Positions 16,649 through 25,694 of a DNA stretch of 64,000 nt are shown in pieces. The notes beneath the pieces are model-generated. The model did no database searches and was not told the DNA's origin. It saw only the letters and a program-made list of their open reading frames with translations. Position 1 is the stretch's first letter. The number at the start of each line of letters is the position of its first letter. Origin of the DNA: Variovorax beijingensis (GTDB lineage Bacteria > Pseudomonadota > Gammaproteobacteria > Burkholderiales > Burkholderiaceae_C); NCBI RefSeq assembly GCF_003951285.1, contig NZ_RXFQ01000017.1, positions 1-64,000 of the forward strand, written 5' to 3'. The translations under genes and the position numbers were made by a program.

Positions 16649-17341
16649 ATGCCCACGCCTTCACCCGACCCCGCGACCGAACTCATCCTGATCCGCCACG
16701 GCGAAACCGCCTGGAACCGCGAACTGCGCTTCCAGGGGCATGCCGACGTGCCGCTCAACGACATCGGCCACGAGCAGGCGCGCCGGCTCGGGCTGCGCCT
16801 GGCGGGCGAAACCGCGCAGCACATCATCAGCAGCGACCTCATGCGCGCGCAGCAGACCGCCGCGCCGGCCGCGCAGCAGCTGTCGCTGCCGGTGGTCACG
16901 TCGGCGGGCTTGCGCGAGCAGTATTTCGGCATTGTCGAAGGCATGCGGGCCGACGAGATCCAGGCGCTGCATCCGCGCGCCTGGGAGCAATGGCTGGAGT
17001 TCCGCGAGGACCACGCCATGCCCGAAGGCGAGACGGCGCGCGAATTCCACACGCGCATCGTCGCGGCCATCGGCGCGCTGGCTGCTGCGCACCGGGGGCA
17101 GCGGCTGGTGGTCGTGACGCACGGCGGCGTGCTCGACATGGTGTGGCGCACCGCGCGCGGGCTCAGCCTCAGCGGGCCGCGCCAGAGCGATATTCCCAAC
17201 GCGGGCTTCAACCGCATCCGCATTGCCGACCCGGCCATGCCCGATGCCATCGAAATTCTCGACTGGGCCGACACGCGCCATCTGGCCGACCTGCCGCCGC
17301 AGCCGACCTACGACCAGCGGCGCCATCTGAAGAGGAGCTGA
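16649..17341 (+). CDS. Histidine phosphatase family protein (phosphoglycerate mutase-like)
   Basis: A 230-residue member of the histidine phosphatase superfamily. The phospho-acceptor is H17 in the LIRHGET motif, the second conserved His is in VVVTHGGVLD (about 152-161), and the Arg and Glu of the site are visible in SSDLMRAQQT and MPEGET. Members include cofactor-dependent phosphoglycerate mutases and small-molecule phosphatases such as GpmB-like enzymes. It lacks enough unique features to choose between them. GGAG at 16633-16636 lies 12 bases upstream of the chosen ATG; a GTG at 16631 would add six residues. Confidence 0.87.
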   Translation: MPTPSPDPATELILIRHGETAWNRELRFQGHADVPLNDIGHEQARRLGLRLAGETAQHIISSDLMRAQQTAAPAAQQLSLPVVTSAGLREQYFGIVEGMRADEIQALHPRAWEQWLEFREDHAMPEGETAREFHTRIVAAIGALAAAHRGQRLVVVTHGGVLDMVWRTARGLSLSGPRQSDIPNAGFNRIRIADPAMPDAIEILDWADTRHLADLPPQPTYDQRRHLKRS

Positions 17342-17347
17342 GCCGCC

Positions 17348-18943
17348 TCAGGTGCAGCTGCCGGCCTTCGGCGTGCGCAGCAACGGCTGGCCCGCGCCCA
17401 CGCCCGTGGGCTTGCCGGCATCCACCGCCAGGCGGCCGTTCACCAGCACGGTGACCACGCCTTCCGAGAGCAGCGCCGGCTGCGTGTAGGTGGCCCTGGC
17501 GGCATAGCGTGCGGGGTCGAACACGACCACGTCGGCGTAGTAGCCCGGCCGCAGGTGCCCGCGCTGTTTCAGTCCCAGCGTGTCCGCGGTCAGCGACGAG
17601 CTGCTGCGGATGAACTGGCCCATCGAGATCGTGTGTTCCTTCACCACGTACTGGTCGTACTTGCGCGCGAAGGTGCCGTAGGCGCGGGGATGGCCCAGCG
17701 AAGAGTCGGACGAGGTCATGACCCATGGCCGCTTCATGAACGCGCGCACGTCGTCGTCGCTCTGGTTGAACGAGGCGATCATCAGGTCGCCGTCCCGCAG
17801 CACGGCGATGGCGGCATCCACCGGGTCGGCACCCGAGGCCTTGGCCACGTCGGCCAGCGTCTTGCCCACGTACTTGGTGCTGCCGGCCGAGAACAGGATG
17901 GTCTCCGGACCGCCGCGCAGGCGCAGGTTCTCGCGCATGCCGGTGCGCAGGCGCTCCTGGACGGCCGCGTCGTCGAAGCGCTTGAGCATTGCCTCGCGCC
18001 CGCCGTCGACCGCCCAGGGCGGCACGAGCGCAGCCGAGAAACGCGTGCTCGATGCTGTCCACGGATAGTGGTCGGCCGTGATATCGAGGCCGGCGGCACG
18101 CTCCTTCTCGATGCGGCGGATGATGTCGCCGCTCTGGCCCTGCACGTCCACGCCCAGTGCCTTGATGTGCGCCACATGCACCGGCATGCGGGCTTCGCGG
18201 CCGATGCGGATCACTTCCTCGATGGCGCCCTTGAGCCCGATGTTGTACATCGACTCGTCACGGATGTGGCTGTCGTAGAGGCCGCCGTGGTGGGCCGCGA
18301 CCTTCGCGAGCTCGATCACTTCCTCGGTCTTCGAGAAATTCTGCGGCGGATAGAAAAGGCCGGTCGAAAGCCCCAGTGCGCCGTCGCACATGGCCCGGCT
18401 CACGTGCCGACGCATGGCGTCGAGCTGCTCGGGCGTCGGCGCGCGATTGGCTTCGCCGAGCTGGTCGATGCGCACGGGGCCGAAGCCCACGTACATGGCG
18501 ACGTTGGTTCCAACGGGCGCCGATCGCAGGCGCTGCGTCTGCGTGGCGATGTCGAAGCCGCCGAAGCCGTCGTTGCCGATGACCGCGGTGGTCACGCCCT
18601 GGGTGAGAAAGGGAATGTTCAGGCGCTTGCGCGGATCGGTGGAATGCAGGTCGGCATCGGCGTGGGTGTGCGCATCGATGAAGCCCGGTGCCACGATGAG
18701 GCCGGCCGCGTCGATGGTTCGCCGCGCGCTGAACTGCGGCGGCGCCTTCCGGCCCGCGAAGACGATGCGGTCGCCCGCGATGCCGACATCGCCCACCACG
18801 GGCTCGTCCGAATCGCCCGTGTAGACGGTGCCGCCGCGCAGCAGCAGGTCGAGCTCGACGGGGGCATCGGTTGCGGCATGGGCTGCGGATGAGAGACCTG
18901 CCAAGGCGGCGAGCACGGCGAGCACGACAACTGATTTCTGCAT
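17348..18943 (-). CDS. N-acyl-D-amino-acid deacylase-like amidohydrolase, exported
   Basis: A 531-residue amidohydrolase with an export signal (about 1-23, ending SAAHA), so probably periplasmic. It matches D-aminoacylases: the metal motif HTH at 92-94 inside GFIDAHTHADADL, then HVAHIKALG (second metal His region), DHYPW, the Asp region SSDSSLGHPRAYG, and the C-terminal GYYADVVVFDP. Such enzymes free D-amino acids from N-acyl-D-amino acids or dipeptides. One oddity: the Cys that bridges zinc in the Alcaligenes enzyme (in the GNCG motif) is Asp here (D125 in GNDG). The metal site, and possibly the substrate, may therefore differ. It is transcribed towards and lies beside the pyroglutamate genes. 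Confidence 0.87.
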   Translation of the reverse strand: MQKSVVVLAVLAALAGLSSAAHAATDAPVELDLLLRGGTVYTGDSDEPVVGDVGIAGDRIVFAGRKAPPQFSARRTIDAAGLIVAPGFIDAHTHADADLHSTDPRKRLNIPFLTQGVTTAVIGNDGFGGFDIATQTQRLRSAPVGTNVAMYVGFGPVRIDQLGEANRAPTPEQLDAMRRHVSRAMCDGALGLSTGLFYPPQNFSKTEEVIELAKVAAHHGGLYDSHIRDESMYNIGLKGAIEEVIRIGREARMPVHVAHIKALGVDVQGQSGDIIRRIEKERAAGLDITADHYPWTASSTRFSAALVPPWAVDGGREAMLKRFDDAAVQERLRTGMRENLRLRGGPETILFSAGSTKYVGKTLADVAKASGADPVDAAIAVLRDGDLMIASFNQSDDDVRAFMKRPWVMTSSDSSLGHPRAYGTFARKYDQYVVKEHTISMGQFIRSSSSLTADTLGLKQRGHLRPGYYADVVVFDPARYAARATYTQPALLSEGVVTVLVNGRLAVDAGKPTGVGAGQPLLRTPKAGSCT

Positions 18944-19048
18944 GGGAAGGAACCGGAGCGATGTGGAGCGGGCAGTTTAGAAGTCGCCCCAGCTTGTCCG
19001 TTAATTCCTTTTGCGCCACCTCCCATGACCGGAAGGCATGGCCTTTCC

Positions 19049-20407
19049 TCAAGGAAGGGAAGCGAGTTGCCCGAGGCCGAGCCGTACATAGACCTCGCCG
19101 GCCTGGCGCCGCAGGCGCAGCGATTCGGGCTGGCCGTTGAGCTGTTGCTGCAGGATGCCCTGGGCGCCCGCGAGCGCGGCCTGGCTGCCGGTTCGCACGA
19201 GCGCGTCGAGGTACACCTGCTCGAACAGGTCACGCTGCGCATGGCTGCCGCCGATCTCGACCAGGCGCGGCAGGGCGCTGCCGAGTCCTTCGATGGCGGA
19301 AGCGAAATCGCCGCGCGCATGGGCAACGAGCCCGCGCGCGGCCGGCACGCACACGCTCTGCCAGGCGGCGCGCGTGGAGAGCGGCGCGCGCGGCGCATGG
19401 GCTTCGATGTTGTGCAGCAACGCATCGGCTTCGGGCCGTCCGGCGCGCGCCAGGCCATACAGGTACTGCAGGTCGAGGAAGGGCAGCACATGGTCGGCCG
19501 TGCGCAGCAGCAGGTGGCTCGCCACGTCGTCCCAACGCGCACCCACCTCGATGCCTGCGAGCTCGAAGCGCGCCAGCAGCGAGACGGCGCCGATCTGGTC
19601 CTGCGAGTAGTCCTTCACCACGCCCCACACCTCGCGGTCGTAGAGCGCGAGCGCTTCGTCGTCGCGGCCGAGCTCGATCAGGAACAGCGCCACGTGCCAC
19701 CAGTTGTGCGTGACCATGAACGAATTGAGCCCGCTCCAGGTGTCGCTCACGCCCTGCATGAAGGCCAGCCCCTCGCAGAGCCGGCCTTCGGTGAGCATGA
19801 CGTGCGCCAGCGCATGGTGCGCCCACGGTTCCTTGCGGCACATGCCGATGGCGCGCCGCGCACTGGCCTCGGCTTCGCGCATCAGGTGGCACTGCTCGTA
19901 GCCGAAGGCTGCCATGCCATGCACATAGGGCACGTCGGACGCGGCCGGCAGCGCCGCGAGCGCGAGCCGGAGCATGCCTGGGCAGTCGCCGGTGTTGAAG
20001 CAGTGGTACTGCCCGAGCTTCACCGACACGAGGTCGCGCGGATGCTCCCGCGCCTGCTCGGCGTGCAGGGCGATGGCCCGGGCGATGTCGCCCTCGGCCC
20101 AGGCCTCGATGGCGGCGATGTAGCGCCGTTCGCGCAGCGTGGCGCGTTCGGAGGCGGCGCGGGCCTTGGCAAGAAAAGGCCGTGCATTGGCCGCGGCATC
20201 GCGCGATTCGGCAAACAGGTGCAGCGTTGCGCAGTAGGCCTGCACCATCGGGCTCGCGTCGCTGCCCGCCAGGGCGAGCAGGTTGACCGCACGCGCCTCG
20301 GTCGACACGAAGCCCATCACGAAGTCTTCGATCAGCGGCAGGCTGGCGGCATCGTCGAGCGTGAGCGGGTTGCCGAAGCTGTCGGCGTGCAGGGTGGCGG
20401 GGGGCAT
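19049..20407 (-). CDS. Tetratricopeptide repeat protein, TTC38-like
   Basis: A 452-residue protein without a signal peptide or membrane segments. It is mainly helical, with TPR-like pairs (for example RRYIAAIEAWAEGDIARAIAL at about 95-115 and EAEASARRAIGMCRKEPWAHHALAHVML at about 180-207). The block VTHNWWHVALFLIELGRDDEALALYD at about 233-258 is characteristic of the TTC38 family found in bacteria and animals. No enzymatic function is established for the family. It lies 31 bases after the tautomerase gene on the same strand and could share its transcript. Confidence 0.8.
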   Translation of the reverse strand: MPPATLHADSFGNPLTLDDAASLPLIEDFVMGFVSTEARAVNLLALAGSDASPMVQAYCATLHLFAESRDAAANARPFLAKARAASERATLRERRYIAAIEAWAEGDIARAIALHAEQAREHPRDLVSVKLGQYHCFNTGDCPGMLRLALAALPAASDVPYVHGMAAFGYEQCHLMREAEASARRAIGMCRKEPWAHHALAHVMLTEGRLCEGLAFMQGVSDTWSGLNSFMVTHNWWHVALFLIELGRDDEALALYDREVWGVVKDYSQDQIGAVSLLARFELAGIEVGARWDDVASHLLLRTADHVLPFLDLQYLYGLARAGRPEADALLHNIEAHAPRAPLSTRAAWQSVCVPAARGLVAHARGDFASAIEGLGSALPRLVEIGGSHAQRDLFEQVYLDALVRTGSQAALAGAQGILQQQLNGQPESLRLRRQAGEVYVRLGLGQLASLP

Positions 20408-20438
20408 GGCCGGATGGTGCCATGCCCCGCCTCAGGCT

Positions 20439-20837
20439 TCAAACGCCCGCTTGCTGGTGGCGGTACTCCTGCGTCTTTCCGCCGTAGCCGTAGGCCGCGC
20501 CGCGGGCGTCGATCACGTGGATGTACGAAACCTCGTGCAGGTCGGGCCGCAGCCGCGCCATGGCTGCATGCACCTCGCGCAGGTAGCGCGCCTTTTCCGC
20601 CTTGGTGTTGGTTTCGTCCGTGATGCTGATGTCGAGGTGGAAGGCCGACTTGCCCAGCGAGGCCAGCGACTGCCCGCCGATGAACCATGTGTCGGCGGCG
20701 ATGTACTGCACCGTGATGGCGATCACCGGCAACTGCTTGCCGAGCACGCTCTGGGTCAGTTCGGCGACCACGTCGACCGTCTTGCGCGTGAGCTGGGCGT
20801 CGGGCTCGCCCGAGAGGTGGACAACGATGTGCGGCAT
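20439..20837 (-). CDS. 4-oxalocrotonate tautomerase-superfamily protein
   Basis: A 132-residue protein of the tautomerase fold. After the initiator Met it begins with Pro (PHIVVHLSG), the catalytic base in this superfamily. Two beta-alpha-beta units are visible: residues 1-60 and about 65-115 (SAFHLDISITDETNTKAEKARYL). At 132 residues it is about twice the length of the 60-residue subunit of classical 4-oxalocrotonate tautomerase. GGAG lies 6 bases upstream of the ATG at 20837, and this start puts Pro at position 2. The substrate is unknown. It diverges from a LysR-type regulator that may control it. Confidence 0.8.
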   Translation of the reverse strand: MPHIVVHLSGEPDAQLTRKTVDVVAELTQSVLGKQLPVIAITVQYIAADTWFIGGQSLASLGKSAFHLDISITDETNTKAEKARYLREVHAAMARLRPDLHEVSYIHVIDARGAAYGYGGKTQEYRHQQAGV

Positions 20838-20949
20838 AAAGAACTCCATGAAGGAATGAGTGGACGATGGGGCTATTGTGGAAATTCCTCAGGCATCGGA
20901 AAAGCGGGAAGATATGATGGAAGCCATCGGAAAAACTGATGGATTAACC

Positions 20950-21819
20950 ATGCAGACCTTCGACCTGGAACAGCTTCGCACCCTGGCCGCGGTGATCGAT
21001 GCCGGCAGCCTCACCGCCGCTGCGCCGCGCGTGTTCCTGTCGCAGTCGTCGGTCAGCGAGCAGATCCGCAAGCTCGAGGAGCGGGCCGGGCAGTCGCTGC
21101 TCACGCGCAGCAAGGCCGGCGTGGCGCCGACCGAGGCAGGCACGCGGTTGCTGGCCTATGCACGCCGCATCCTCGCGCTCAGCGACGAGGCGTTCCGCGA
21201 TCTGCACGGCGAGACGCTGCAGGGCGAATTGCGGCTGGCCGTGACCGACTACTTTCGCCCCGGCGATCTCACGCGGCTGCTGGGGCGCCTTGGCGAGAGC
21301 TATCCGCAGGTGCGGCTGCACGTGAGCATCATGAAGAGCGACGCGTTGCGGGCCGCCTATGCGCACGGCGATTTCGACGTGGGGCTCGCGATGAACGTCG
21401 CTGGGACATCGCCATCGCCCGAGCAGGGTGCGAAGGCTCCAGTGATCCGGCGCGAATCGCTCGTGTGGCTCGGCGCGGCCGGCATGCGGCTCGCGCGCGG
21501 CGAGCCGGTGCGGCTGCTGGCCTTGCCGGACACCTGCTCGTTGCATCAGTACACGGTGGCGCTGTTGCGGCGGCGGCGCGTGCCGTATGTGCTGGCGCAC
21601 GTGGCGTCGGGCGTGGCGGGATTGCAGTCGGCGCTGGCTGCGGGGCTGGGGGTGGCCTGCCTGAACGAGTCCGCGGTATGCGAAGGGGTCGCCCGGCTCG
21701 CACCGCCGCACGGTCTGCCGGCCCTGCCTCGGGTCGCATTCCAGTTCCTGCCCGCGCGCCGCGGAGAGACCGAATTCGTGACGCGGGCGCGGGAGATGCT
21801 GGCAACCCACCTGGTCTGA
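20950..21819 (+). CDS. LysR-family transcriptional regulator
   Basis: A 289-residue LysR-type regulator. The winged helix-turn-helix spans about 4-62 (FDLEQLRTLAAVI, then SLTAAAPRVFLSQSSVSEQIRKLEE), followed by the two-lobed effector domain. It diverges from the tautomerase gene at 20837, so it probably controls that gene and the downstream TPR gene. Upstream in-frame ATGs at 20914 and 20917 have a better ribosome binding site (GGGA), but would add 11-12 residues before the usual start of the family. The effector is unknown. Confidence 0.86.
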   Translation: MQTFDLEQLRTLAAVIDAGSLTAAAPRVFLSQSSVSEQIRKLEERAGQSLLTRSKAGVAPTEAGTRLLAYARRILALSDEAFRDLHGETLQGELRLAVTDYFRPGDLTRLLGRLGESYPQVRLHVSIMKSDALRAAYAHGDFDVGLAMNVAGTSPSPEQGAKAPVIRRESLVWLGAAGMRLARGEPVRLLALPDTCSLHQYTVALLRRRRVPYVLAHVASGVAGLQSALAAGLGVACLNESAVCEGVARLAPPHGLPALPRVAFQFLPARRGETEFVTRAREMLATHLV

Positions 21820-21856
21820 GGCCGCCAGGTGGCGCGGGATTTGCGTCAGGCCTGCC

Positions 21857-22486
21857 ATGGATGCGCCACAACAACCCGCCACGCGGCCTGAACTGCTGCG
21901 CCACTCGCGTTTCGACGACGCGCAGGCCATCTTTTCGGGCACCCTGTTCGTTGCCATTGCCATGATGCTGTTCGGCCAGGCGGGGCTGCTCACGGGCGGC
22001 ACGGCCGGCGTCGCGTTTCTCCTGCACTACGCCACCGGCGTGAGCTTCGGCAAGGTGTTCTTCCTGGTGAACCTGCCGTTCTACTGGTTCGCCTGGCGCC
22101 ACATGGGGCGGGCCTTCACGGTCAAGACTTTCTCGGCGATCGCGCTGCTGTCGGTGATGACCGACTGGGCGCCGCGCTACATCTCGATCGATTCGCTGCA
22201 CCCGGCCTTCGCAGCGGTGCTCGGCGGGCTGTTGCTGGGCACCGGTTGCCTGTTCCTCGCGCGCCATCGCGCGAGCCTGGGTGGCGCGACCGTGTTGACG
22301 CTGTACCTGCAGGAAAAGCGTGGCTGGCCGGCCGGCAAGGTGCAGATCGGCATTGACTGCACGGTGGTGCTGCTTGCGCTGTTCGTGATTCCGCCGCAGC
22401 GCGTGGGGTGGTCGGTGCTGGCTGCGGTGGTGATGGGGCTTTTTCTGTGGATCAACCACAAGCCGGGGCGCTACGCTGCTACTTGA
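21857..22486 (+). CDS. YitT-family integral membrane protein
   Basis: A 209-residue membrane protein with five to six hydrophobic segments at about 25-45, 52-72, 80-100, 113-131, 150-165 and 178-195. The GLLTGGTAGVAFLLHY motif (about 43-58) and the GATVLTLYLQEKRGW block (about 143-157) are family marks. YitT/DUF161 proteins are widespread inner-membrane proteins of unknown transport function. It lies 37 bases downstream of the LysR gene on the same strand. It has no cytoplasmic C-terminal domain, unlike Bacillus YitT. Confidence 0.82.
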   Translation: MDAPQQPATRPELLRHSRFDDAQAIFSGTLFVAIAMMLFGQAGLLTGGTAGVAFLLHYATGVSFGKVFFLVNLPFYWFAWRHMGRAFTVKTFSAIALLSVMTDWAPRYISIDSLHPAFAAVLGGLLLGTGCLFLARHRASLGGATVLTLYLQEKRGWPAGKVQIGIDCTVVLLALFVIPPQRVGWSVLAAVVMGLFLWINHKPGRYAAT

Positions 22487-22526
22487 TTTCTTGTTGCTGC
22501 TGTTTTGTTCGGGCGCTGCTGTTTTT

Positions 22527-22777
22527 CAGGGCTCGTGCACAGGCCACCGGGTACTCCCCTCCGCGAATGTCCCCCGCCTTCGGCTCCTCCTTTATTTCGC
22601 TGCGGGGAGCACCCGATGCCCTGTGCACTGGGCACGTTCGTGGTGTATCGCCGATCAACGACCGCTGCGCATAACGCTCCCGCTGATGGGGTGCCTTGCG
22701 CAGCGAAATCAAGGGGGAGGCCGCAGGCCGGAGGACATTCGCGGAGCAAGGTACCCCGTCGGCGGGAGCGCGCCCTG
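22527..22777. repeat. Imperfect 251-bp inverted repeat (palindromic intergenic element)
   Basis: The two halves of this segment are imperfect inverted copies. Matching arms include ACTCCCCTCCGCGAATGTCC on the left with GGACATTCGCGGAG on the right, and TTTCGCTGCG on the left with CGCAGCGAAA on the right. The outer ends CAGGGC and GCCCTG also pair. The centre is near 22652. Because of the symmetry, both strands carry frames that encode similar peptides, which explains the short overlapping open frames here; I do not call them genes. It fills the gap between the YitT gene and the amidase gene, which converge on it, so it may work as a bidirectional terminator. Confidence 0.7.
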
Positions 22778-22797
22778 AACAGCGGCCGTCCCACCGT

Positions 22798-24210
22798 TCA
22801 ATGCGCCACAGGCCAGGGCCGCTGCGGCTCCCTGATCTGCTCGAACGCACGCGACACGCGCAGCACGCCAAGGTCGTCGAAGCGCTGCCCGGCAATCTGC
22901 AGCCCGATCGGCAGCCCGCTCGCCGAGTACCCGCAGTTCACCGACGACGCCGGCTGCTCCGACATGTTGAACGGCACCGTGAACCCGATGTGCTCCAGCG
23001 GCCGCAGCGGATCGTTGGTGGGCGACGGCGCCTCCGCGGCCGCAGGCATGTTCGGCGACACCGGCGAGATCACGTAGTCGAAGCGCGCGCACGCCTGCAC
23101 CGTGGCCACGCGCGTCGCATGGAACTGGCTGAAGCTGCGGAACACGTGCTCGCCGCTGAACTCGGCCGCGCTCTCGGCCCATTCGCGGATGTAGGGCAGG
23201 ACCTTGGCGCGCTGGTCGGGGCGCAGCGCCTTCATGTCGACCAGCGAGCGCATGCGCCACAGGTGGTCCATGCCGTCGAGCATGGCTTGCGACATGAACG
23301 GCTGCATGGGCTCGACGATGGCGCCGGCTTTTTCGAACAGGCGCGCCGCATGCTCGACCGCTGCCTGGATCTCGGGCTCGACGGCCAGGCCGCAGCCCGC
23401 GTCCAGCAGCAGGCCGATGCGCAGCCCGCGCAGGTGGTCGGGCGATACGTCGAAGCTTTCCCACGCGATGTCCTGCGGAGGCAGGCTCATGCTGTCGCGC
23501 GCATCGGGCTTCGAAAGCAACTGCATCATCAGCGCGGCATCGCCAACGCTGCGTGTCATGGGGCCGGCCGCGCGGCCCATGTAGGGCGGGTCGATCGGAA
23601 TGCGGCCCAGGCTCGGTTTGAGCGTGAAGATGCCGCACCAGCTCGCGGGCAGCCGCAGCGACCCGCCGATGTCGGTGCCGATGTGCAGCGGGCCATAGCC
23701 CGCGGCGGCCGCCGCACCCGCGCCGGCGCTCGAGCCGCCGGGGGTCCGGCTCAGGTCCCAGGGGTTGCGCGCGAGCGTGTGGAAGCTCGAGAGCCCCGAA
23801 GACAGCATGCCGTAGTCCGGCATGGTGGTCTTGCTCACGATCACCGCGCCGGCTTCCTTCAGGCGCGCGGCGGGCGGTGCATCGGCGGCCGCGGGCTTCA
23901 GGTCGACGGCGGCCGTGCCGGCGGGCATCGGATCGCCGCGGGTCGCGATGTTCTCCTTGATGGTGGCCGGCACGCCATCGAGCGGGCCGAGCGCGTCGCC
24001 GCGCTGCCAGCGTGCTTCCGAAGCGCGCGCCTGCTCGAGCGCGGCTTCGGGCCTGAAGAGCCAGGTGGCCTGCAGCTTGGGCTCGCAGCGCTCGATCTGC
24101 GCGATGACGGCCTGCGTGACTTCGACAGGGGACAGGCGCCGGTCGCGGTAGGCGGCGGAGAGTTCCTGGGCGGAAAGCTCGTTCAGTGAGGATGGCACGT
24201 CGGCACTCAT
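22798..24210 (-). CDS. Amidase (amidase-signature family)
   Basis: A 470-residue amidase-signature enzyme, cytoplasmic, no signal peptide. The catalytic Lys is in PATIKENIATRGDP (about 81-94), and the Ser-rich loop TPGGSSAGAGAAAAAGYG (about 150-167) and GTDIGGSLRLPASWCG (about 171-186) supply the cis-Ser and nucleophile Ser. These enzymes hydrolyse simple amides, acyl-amides or carbamoyl groups. The gene is the last of the ABC peptide-transport operon; its ATG overlaps the stop of the solute-binding gene (ATGA), so it probably acts on what the transporter imports. The true substrate is unknown. Confidence 0.92.
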   Translation of the reverse strand: MSADVPSSLNELSAQELSAAYRDRRLSPVEVTQAVIAQIERCEPKLQATWLFRPEAALEQARASEARWQRGDALGPLDGVPATIKENIATRGDPMPAGTAAVDLKPAAADAPPAARLKEAGAVIVSKTTMPDYGMLSSGLSSFHTLARNPWDLSRTPGGSSAGAGAAAAAGYGPLHIGTDIGGSLRLPASWCGIFTLKPSLGRIPIDPPYMGRAAGPMTRSVGDAALMMQLLSKPDARDSMSLPPQDIAWESFDVSPDHLRGLRIGLLLDAGCGLAVEPEIQAAVEHAARLFEKAGAIVEPMQPFMSQAMLDGMDHLWRMRSLVDMKALRPDQRAKVLPYIREWAESAAEFSGEHVFRSFSQFHATRVATVQACARFDYVISPVSPNMPAAAEAPSPTNDPLRPLEHIGFTVPFNMSEQPASSVNCGYSASGLPIGLQIAGQRFDDLGVLRVSRAFEQIREPQRPWPVAH

Positions 24211-25694
24211 CCCCACGACAGCGCCGAGAGGTCGTTCACGAAGATCGGGTTCTCCTTCCAGAGACCCTTCACGTTCTTCTTCGCGATGGTGGGGAACTGC
24301 GGCTGGTAGAGGAAGCCGTTGGCCGCGTCGGCGGCCAGCATCTTCTGCGCTTCGCCGAGCAGCTTGTTGCGCTCGGCGGCATTGGCCGTGGCCTTGATCT
24401 TGTCGAACAGCGCGTTGAAGGCCTTCGACTGGTAGCCCCAGTAGTAGTCGGGCTTGGCGTAGTTGCCGAGGTCGAAAGGCTCGACGTGCGAGACGATCGA
24501 CAGGTCGTAGTCCTTGTTGCCGTAGGTGCCGCTGAGCCACTGCGCCCACTCGACGTTCTGCACCTTGACCGTGATGCCGATCTTGGCGAGCTGCGCCACG
24601 ATCACCTCGCCGCCCTGGCGCGCGTAGGGCGGCGGCGGCAGCGTCATGGTGAGTTCGAGCGGCGTCTTCACGCCGGCCTCGGCCATCAGCTTCTTGGCCT
24701 TCTCGATGTCGAAGGGGTTGAGGCCCGTGGTGTCGACATAGCCCGCGGCGCCCGGCACGTAGTGGCTGCCGATCGGCACGCCGAAGCCGTCGGCCGCGCC
24801 TTCGATCACGGCCTTGCGGTCGATGGCCGCGAGGATGGCGCGGCGCACGCGCACGTCGTCCAGCGGCTTCTTCCTGTTGTTGATCGACAGGATGGTCTTG
24901 GCGCGCGAGCCGGCCAGGATCACCTGGAACTGCGAGTTCATCTTGAACTGCGGCACCGCGCGCGTACCGATGCGCGTGAACACGTCGACGTCGCCGGCCA
25001 TCAGCGCGGCGGCCTGCGCGGCCGTGTCGGAAATGAAGCGGAAGGTAACCTTGTTGATTTTGGCCGTGGCCGGGCTGCGGAAGCCCTCCCACTTGCTCAG
25101 CGTGATCGACGAGCCCTTGGCCCAGCTGTCGAGCTTGTAGGGGCCGGTGCCGACCGGCTTGGTGGCGTTGCCGTCGGCGCTCTTGGGCTCGACGATCACG
25201 GCCGTGGCCTGGCCCAGCACGAAGGGCAGGTCGGGGTCGATTTCCTTGTTGATGACCACCACGGTGTAGTCGTCGACCACCTGGGTGGCCAGGTTCGCGA
25301 AGGTGCGCTTGTCCTTGTTGGTGCTCTTCTCGCTGCCGGCGCGGTCGAAGGCGAACTTCACGGCGGCGGCATTGAAGGGCTCGCCGTTCTGGTACTTGAC
25401 GCCGCGCCGCAGCTTGAAGGTGTAGGTCTTCAGGTCGGGCGAGACTTCCCAGCTCTCGGCCAGCAGCGGCGTGACGCTGCCGTCGGCGTTGATCTTGGTG
25501 AGCGTCTCCAGGATGTTGTACTGCACCACCTCGGCGATGGCGGCCGCGGCGCCGGCGGTCGGATCGAGGCCCGGCGGCTCGAGCGCCATGCCGATCACGA
25601 TGGCGTCCTTCCGCCCCTGCGCCATGCCGGCGATGGGAGAGGCCAGCGCCACGGTGGCGCCGGCGGTGGCAAGGAGGGTGCGACGGTTCAACAT
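24207..25694 (-). CDS. ABC transporter solute-binding protein, peptide family 5
   Basis: A 495-residue periplasmic binding protein (SBP_bac_5, DppA/OppA type). A signal peptide occupies about 1-25 (NRRTLLATAGATVAL, ending GMAQG). Family patterns are LEPPGLDPTAGAA near 38-50, ETLTKINADGSVTPLLAESWEVSPDLKTYTF-like text at about 62-92, a long lobe with GTGPYKLDSW at about 177-186, and RRAILAAIDRKAVIEG at about 285-300. Substrates of the family include peptides, nickel, glutathione and small amides. GGAG lies about 10 bases upstream of the ATG at 25694. It precedes the amidase with an ATGA overlap. A piece of a second copy lies just upstream (25898-26060). Confidence 0.92.
   Translation of the reverse strand: MLNRRTLLATAGATVALASPIAGMAQGRKDAIVIGMALEPPGLDPTAGAAAAIAEVVQYNILETLTKINADGSVTPLLAESWEVSPDLKTYTFKLRRGVKYQNGEPFNAAAVKFAFDRAGSEKSTNKDKRTFANLATQVVDDYTVVVINKEIDPDLPFVLGQATAVIVEPKSADGNATKPVGTGPYKLDSWAKGSSITLSKWEGFRSPATAKINKVTFRFISDTAAQAAALMAGDVDVFTRIGTRAVPQFKMNSQFQVILAGSRAKTILSINNRKKPLDDVRVRRAILAAIDRKAVIEGAADGFGVPIGSHYVPGAAGYVDTTGLNPFDIEKAKKLMAEAGVKTPLELTMTLPPPPYARQGGEVIVAQLAKIGITVKVQNVEWAQWLSGTYGNKDYDLSIVSHVEPFDLGNYAKPDYYWGYQSKAFNALFDKIKATANAAERNKLLGEAQKMLAADAANGFLYQPQFPTIAKKNVKGLWKENPIFVNDLSALSWG

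Noticed and set aside
22527..22777. The palindromic element as a CRISPR array
   Set aside because: There are only two inverted arms and no regularly spaced direct repeats or spacers, and no cas genes nearby.
22505..23077. Open frames around 22.5-23.1 kb that might encode a small protein
   Set aside because: Both strands give similar peptides because the DNA is an inverted repeat. This is a symmetry effect, not evidence of coding.
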